A program made the position numbers and the translations under genes. A stretch of DNA of 64,000 bases from CAWAND01 sp963807065 (lineage in GTDB: Bacteria; Chloroflexota; Anaerolineae; Anaerolineales; E44-bin32), in NCBI GenBank assembly GCA_963807065.1, contig CAWDZQ010000003.1, positions 1,426,001 through 1,490,000 on the forward strand, read 5' to 3'. The notes beneath the pieces were generated by a model. That model was not told where the DNA came from. It ran no database searches and was given only the letters and a program-made list of their open reading frames with translations. Shown one piece after another: positions 60,386 through 64,000 of the stretch; positions within the stretch are counted from its first letter, which is position 1, and every line of letters begins with the position of its first letter.

Positions 60386-60768
60386 GGCTCGACCCTCCTT
60401 CCCCCCTTCTGGAGGAACTACGGATCGGCCCGCCGCTCGGTGCGCTGGGCTAGGTGCAGGCGCTGGGTGTTCCGCCTACCCCTGCAGGCCCACCTTGTCC
60501 AAAGTGAGCCCCCGGGGGGGACACGAGACGTCTCCCCGAGCCCCGGCCATCTTGTGGGTCCCGCTATCGGGCCCGGTTAGGCCCGACCCTATGCCGCATC
60601 CCTCGCCTTGTCTTTTCGAGGTCGGCGAAACCGGCCGAGAAATCCCCCTGATCGGCTGATGTCGCGCAGAGGCGCAAGGAAACGTGGCAAACAGCAGGTG
60701 AAGTAGTCCTGGCTAAGCGCGTAGGGTTCTTTGCAGAAAGAAAGTTGCTGGAGGCAAAGAGCTGGTTG
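60386..60768. other. GC-rich non-coding gap
   Basis: No credible coding sequence is visible in this 383-nt gap between convergent genes. It holds several inverted repeats, for example CGGGCC/GGCCCG near 60570, and could encode a structured RNA; I could not match it to SRP, tmRNA, RNase P or 6S RNA by eye. Near the lysS end, CTTTGC/GCAAAG with a T-rich loop may be a weak terminator. Confidence 0.35.
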
Positions 60769-62283
60769 CTATCCCTCAGCCTGACGCTGCCGCAAATGCG
60801 GGAACAAGATCACCTCTCGAATGGACGCTTGATCGGTGAGCAGCATCGTCAGCCGGTCGACGCCCATCCCAAAACCCCCGGCAGGTGGCATCCCGTAGCG
60901 CATCGCACGCACGTAGTCATCGTCCATCGGGTGGCGCTCCTCGTCGTCGGCCGCGTAGTCTCGTCCCATTTCCAGGAACCGCTGTTCCTGATCATCAGGA
61001 TCGTTGAGTTCACTGAAGGCGTTGCACAACTCCATGCCTCCGGCAAACCCCTCAAAGCGCTCGACGGTCCGGGAATCACCGGGCAGGGACTTGGCAAGCG
61101 GCGAAATGTCACGCGGATAGTCAAAAAGAAACGCCGGCTGGATCATTTGGGGTTCCACGTAGTTGGACAGAAGTGATTCGATGAGCTTACCCCGAGTTGC
61201 CCCCGCCTGGGGCTGGTGGCCCTTGTCGATCATCACCTGGCGCAGGCCGTCGGCGTCCGGGAAGTCCTCGATGGCGATGCCGGCATGTTCAGCAATGGCG
61301 TCGCGCAAAGGGATTCTCCGCCAGGGGGGCGTGAGGTCGATCTCCTGGCCCTGGAAGACGATTTTTGGCGAACCGGTTGCCTGGATGGCGGCAAATGCGA
61401 TCATCGCTTCAGCCAAACCCATCACCGTCCGGTAGTCCGCATAGGCGATGTAGAACTCAAGTTGGGTGAATTCCGGATTATGGATTTGATCGACGCCTTC
61501 GTTGCGAAAATCGCGGCCTATTTCATAGACCCGTTCCAGATTACCAACCAGGAGTCGCTTCAGATAGAGCTCAAAGGAGATTCTCAGGAAGAGATCCTGG
61601 TGAAGCTGATTGTGATGGGTGACGAAAGGCCGGGCAGCCGCCCCGCCATAGATCGGTTGCAGGATTGGTGTTTCGACCTCCAGGAAGCCGCGTTCGTCAA
61701 GGAAGGTTCGCAAAGCGCTGACGATCTTCGCCCGCGCCACGAAGATCTGGCGCACATCCTGGTTGACCGCCAGGTCGACGTAGCGCTGTCTGTACCGAGA
61801 TTCGGGGTCGGAAAAGGCATCGTGAACCACTTGCTCCCCTGCCACGTCCTCAACCTTTGGCGTTGGCAACGGGGTAATCGCCTTGGCCAACATTGTGAAA
61901 TCTTTCACATGCAGGCTGATTTCACCCGCCCGGGTCCGGAACAAGAAACCTTGTGCCTGGATGAAATCACCCAGGTCGAAGGCTTCTTTAAACAAGCTCA
62001 GCGCCGCCTCGCCAAGGTCGTCCTGCCGCAGGTAGAGCTGCAGCTGTCCGCTGACGTCTTCGATGTGACAAAAGATGATTTTGCCCAGATCGCGTATGGA
62101 GCGGATACGGCCAGCGACGGTGGCGTCGACCTGGCCGCCATCTTCAGTTGATTCGAAGGCGGCGATGGCCACGGCCGTAGTGTGCGTCCTTTCGGCATGC
62201 ACGGGATAGGCTGCCATGCCCGCCTCGGCCAGGCGCTCCAGCTTATCTCGCCGGACCCGTTCGAGATCGCTCAAATCTGCCAT
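60769..62283 (-). CDS. lysS: Lysyl-tRNA synthetase, class II
   Basis: The 504-residue enzyme charges tRNA-Lys. It has an N-terminal OB-fold anticodon domain (VAGRIRSIRDLGKIIFCHIED), motif 1 region (FLEVETPILQPIYGGAAARPF), motif 2 (FRNEGVDQIHNPEFTQLEFY) and motif 3 (GFGMGVDRLTMLL). The ATG at 62283 follows GGGAGG. greA lies upstream on the same strand, separated by a terminator; the greA-lysS order is common in Gram-positive genomes. Confidence 0.97.
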   Translation of the reverse strand: MADLSDLERVRRDKLERLAEAGMAAYPVHAERTHTTAVAIAAFESTEDGGQVDATVAGRIRSIRDLGKIIFCHIEDVSGQLQLYLRQDDLGEAALSLFKEAFDLGDFIQAQGFLFRTRAGEISLHVKDFTMLAKAITPLPTPKVEDVAGEQVVHDAFSDPESRYRQRYVDLAVNQDVRQIFVARAKIVSALRTFLDERGFLEVETPILQPIYGGAAARPFVTHHNQLHQDLFLRISFELYLKRLLVGNLERVYEIGRDFRNEGVDQIHNPEFTQLEFYIAYADYRTVMGLAEAMIAFAAIQATGSPKIVFQGQEIDLTPPWRRIPLRDAIAEHAGIAIEDFPDADGLRQVMIDKGHQPQAGATRGKLIESLLSNYVEPQMIQPAFLFDYPRDISPLAKSLPGDSRTVERFEGFAGGMELCNAFSELNDPDDQEQRFLEMGRDYAADDEERHPMDDDYVRAMRYGMPPAGGFGMGVDRLTMLLTDQASIREVILFPHLRQRQAEG

Positions 62284-62347
62284 GGATGAGACCTCCCGAA
62301 TGACTGGCTTCGGCGAGGTGGTTCCCGCCGGCCGTTGGGCGTGCACA

Positions 62348-62382
62348 TAAAAAAAACCCCGCGCCGGTGAATGAGCGCGGGG
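62348..62382 (-). terminator. Terminator of greA
   Basis: CCCCGCGC (62357-62364) pairs with GCGCGGGG (62375-62382), and on the minus strand the stem is followed by eight or nine T. Confidence 0.92.
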
Positions 62383-62405
62383 CCCTGACAGACAGGTGCC
62401 CTGTC

Positions 62406-62873
62406 TCAGCTCACCTTGACGACTTTGAAACGAAGCACCCCCGAGGGCGCCTTGACCTCGACATCATGCCCGACTTCTGCGTCCAACAGGGCCTGACCCA
62501 TGGGTGACTCGTTGGAGATCAGACCCTCTTTGGGGCTGGCTTCGGCCGCGCCGACAATCGTGTAAGTTTCTTCTTTGCCGCGGCCTTCTTTGACCGTTAC
62601 CGTACTGCCTATGCGGACCTTTCCGTCCGATTTCCCGCTCTCGATCAAGGTGGCCCGAGACAGCATATCCTCGAGTTCCAGGATGCGCCCTTCAACAAAA
62701 GCCTGCTCATTTTTGGCCGCCTCGTACTCGGCGTTCTCGATGAGCTCGCCGCCCTCCATCGCTTCATGAAGCCGCTTGGCCACTTCCGAGCGGCGCACAG
62801 TGCGTAAGTTTTCGAGTTCGTCTTCGAGCTTCTTGAGCCCCTCAGAGGTCAAATACACCGTCTGGTAACCCAT
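62406..62873 (-). CDS. greA: Transcription elongation factor GreA
   Basis: The 155-residue protein rescues backtracked RNA polymerase. The N-terminal coiled coil starts YLTSEGLKKLEDELENLR and has the acidic tip ELIENAEYEAAKNEQAFVEG with the catalytic acids; the C-terminal FKBP-like domain has SNESPMGQALLDAEVGH. The ATG at 62873 follows GGGGAG and gives the normal length, whereas the longer frame to 62924 does not. A hairpin with a T run stands about 60 nt before the start. Confidence 0.95.
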   Translation of the reverse strand: MGYQTVYLTSEGLKKLEDELENLRTVRRSEVAKRLHEAMEGGELIENAEYEAAKNEQAFVEGRILELEDMLSRATLIESGKSDGKVRIGSTVTVKEGRGKEETYTIVGAAEASPKEGLISNESPMGQALLDAEVGHDVEVKAPSGVLRFKVVKVS

Positions 62874-62930
62874 TGCACTCCCCAGTGCGCGATCCCCCGG
62901 GTGCTTGCCGGAAAGATCGTACATATGAGT

Positions 62931-62958
62931 TAAAAAAGAACTGAGAGTCCGCTCTCAG
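62931..62958 (-). terminator. Terminator-like hairpin in front of greA
   Basis: CTGAGAG (62941-62947) pairs with CTCTCAG (62952-62958) and on the minus strand is followed by TTCTTTTTT. It either ends the upstream deacetylase transcript or attenuates greA. Confidence 0.7.
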
Positions 62959-62984
62959 CCTTGGTACGTCTAGATCCGGCCAAG

Positions 62985-63013
62985 ATGATAGCACAAGTAC
63001 ACATGGCTGTCCA
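62985..63013 (-). promoter_or_regulatory. Candidate promoter upstream of greA
   Basis: On the minus strand TGGACA (63013-63008) and TATCAT (62990-62985) have a 17-nt spacer. It lies upstream of the hairpin at 62931-62958. Confidence 0.55.
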
Positions 63014-63065
63014 GTCTGACCCGAACCGGGGAACAAATGTTCCCCAGCGGCGGCGTTTGATGGCG

Positions 63066-63809
63066 TCAAGCTTCGGTTGACGGCGCCAGGATATGGGCTC
63101 CACCTTCTTGCGAGAGATAAGCCCCCAGTTCATCGGCCATGGCGTTATCGCCGTCCCAAAACGTCGAGACCTGCGACCGATAACAGGCAACCGCATCGAT
63201 CCAGGCCGCCAAATCCTCAGGTTCCAGGGGCTGAATCGATTCGATCCCCCGTGGGCGACGCTGGCCGCCAGGCAGATTGCCGCCGCGCATGGCATACGGA
63301 AAGTCACGGTAGTACCACAACGGCTGCACCAGTCCCTCGGCTGCGGCCCGCAAGATCAAGTGATCGATGTGGCCCCCTATGGCCAGGGGCACATAGACCT
63401 GGGATCCCGAGAGGCCGATCTCGCTCAGGGCCTCGGTCAGGGCGCCGATGATCGGCCGGTCCCCGGGGTGGATGGGTCCGAAGATCGCCTCCTCGCCCGA
63501 ATAGAAAGGGCGCCCAGCTTCATCACGGCGGTACACCGCTTCGGGGAGTGCAAAGTGCAGCGCTGCAGCACCTATCCGGGCGCAGGCTGCCAGATCCTCT
63601 TCGCGCCGGACGGCGACAGGGCCATCCGGCGCCGCCCAGCGCTGGTGAAGTTCTTCTGCGAAAGCGGAGAGTTCACCCGGCGGCGGGTCACCGGCGAAGA
63701 CGGTCAATACGGTGCATGGCTGGCCGGCCCGCACCTGGTGATGGATCAATCCCCCGCATGAATACACGGCGTCGTCGAGGTGAGCGGCGAGGTAGACATG
63801 CTCGGGCAT
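63066..63809 (-). CDS. LmbE/PIG-L-family deacetylase
   Basis: The 247-residue protein has the zinc motif AHLDDAVYSCGG near the N terminus and the later GGHIDH that supplies the third ligand. Family members remove N-acetyl groups from GlcNAc conjugates, such as mycothiol or bacillithiol precursors and sugar lipids; the substrate is unknown. A TATAAT box ends 6 nt before the ATG, so the mRNA is likely leaderless and no ribosome site is seen. Confidence 0.88.
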   Translation of the reverse strand: MPEHVYLAAHLDDAVYSCGGLIHHQVRAGQPCTVLTVFAGDPPPGELSAFAEELHQRWAAPDGPVAVRREEDLAACARIGAAALHFALPEAVYRRDEAGRPFYSGEEAIFGPIHPGDRPIIGALTEALSEIGLSGSQVYVPLAIGGHIDHLILRAAAEGLVQPLWYYRDFPYAMRGGNLPGGQRRPRGIESIQPLEPEDLAAWIDAVACYRSQVSTFWDGDNAMADELGAYLSQEGGAHILAPSTEA

Positions 63810-63815
63810 GGAGCG

Positions 63816-63821
63816 ATTATA
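63816..63821 (-). promoter_or_regulatory. -10 box of the LmbE-like gene
   Basis: TATAAT on the minus strand (63821-63816) stands 6 nt before the ATG at 63809; the -35 box is weak. In 63822-64000 I see no supportable gene. Confidence 0.5.
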
Positions 63822-64000
63822 AGGGGTAGGTTAGGTTGTGCCATCCAATACTAGGCGCTCAGCCAAGGATGTCGTCTACCCGGTCCAACATCACCCAAAG
63901 ATGCTTCGGGCCCGCCCGGTCGGAAAGGGGGCATCCCGAGCACACCCCACTCACGATTGCGGGGGGTCAAAGGGAAATGAGACGCCGGCCAAGATAACAA

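Noticed and set aside
61893..61910. TTGTGAAATCTTTCACAT, resembling the Rex/CRP palindrome
   Set aside because: It lies well inside the lysS coding region, has one arm mismatch, and no promoter is nearby; probably chance from codon use.
63822..64000. Short minus-strand frame near the right edge ending VMLDRVDDILG
   Set aside because: Only about 35 codons open, with a stop upstream and no start or ribosome site that convinces.

Overview
The window looks like a chromosomal segment of a GC-rich bacterium of the phylum Chloroflexota, probably Anaerolineae-like. This is an inference from gene content: a DnaB/DnaD/DnaC-like replication cluster, an archaeal-type upper mevalonate cluster beside carotenoid genes, many Thr/Pro/Ser-rich lipoproteins, LysM and PQQ-repeat surface proteins, and Gram-positive-style rpmH-rnpA-yidD-yidC-jag and parAB blocks. 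Coding density is high. Good TTGAC-17-TAnnAT promoters recur, and several -10 boxes lie 6-8 nt before a start codon, which suggests leaderless mRNAs.

Layout. 1-4.4 kb: a DUF151 nuclease, replicative helicase dnaB, a DnaD-like protein and a helicase loader with two AAA+ modules. 4.4-7.6 kb: tRNA-Glu, a mostly non-coding stretch with a tRNA T-arm-like fragment, then a small membrane protein and a NarL-type two-component system. 7.6-16.2 kb: carotenoid region, with crtB-folE facing crtI and a CarH-like B12 photoreceptor across a palindromic divergent promoter, then an epimerase, a fused lycopene cyclase, a cytochrome P450 and TspO. 16.3-20.5 kb: HMG-CoA reductase, HMG-CoA synthase, a thiolase-like protein and a DUF35 protein, which would feed isoprenoid precursors to the carotenoid genes. 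20.6-28.8 kb: LysM lipoprotein, Nudix hydrolase, primary-type sigma factor with a long leader, gyrB, an interrupted membrane-protein gene, SAM hydrolase and murA. 28.8-39.9 kb: parA, rpmH-rnpA-yidD-lipoprotein-yidC-jag, PfkB kinase, parAB, fabG, asp23-like, nusB, tatAC and terC. 40-49 kb: a second thiolase-like/DUF35 pair with degenerate active sites, a membrane protein, a large TIM-barrel lipoprotein, acyl-CoA synthetase and acyl-CoA dehydrogenase. 48.9-57.9 kb: a thioredoxin-like lipoprotein with an in-frame TGA at its first redox cysteine, formiminotransferase-cyclodeaminase, a CapA-like lipoprotein and a TetR-controlled ABC export operon. 57.9-64 kb: small membrane proteins, a flippase-like protein, a PHP phosphoesterase, lysS, greA and a LmbE-type deacetylase.

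The strongest unusual signal is the candidate selenoprotein at 48936-49478 (minus): a lipoprotein thioredoxin whose CxxC motif reads UxxC, followed by a hairpin placed like a bacterial SECIS element. Also notable are recurring TTGTGA-N6-TCACAA palindromes (Rex- or CRP/FNR-type operators) in front of carotenoid, TspO and acyl-CoA genes; two thiolase-like proteins with glycine in place of the catalytic cysteine; and a tandem-AAA helicase loader.
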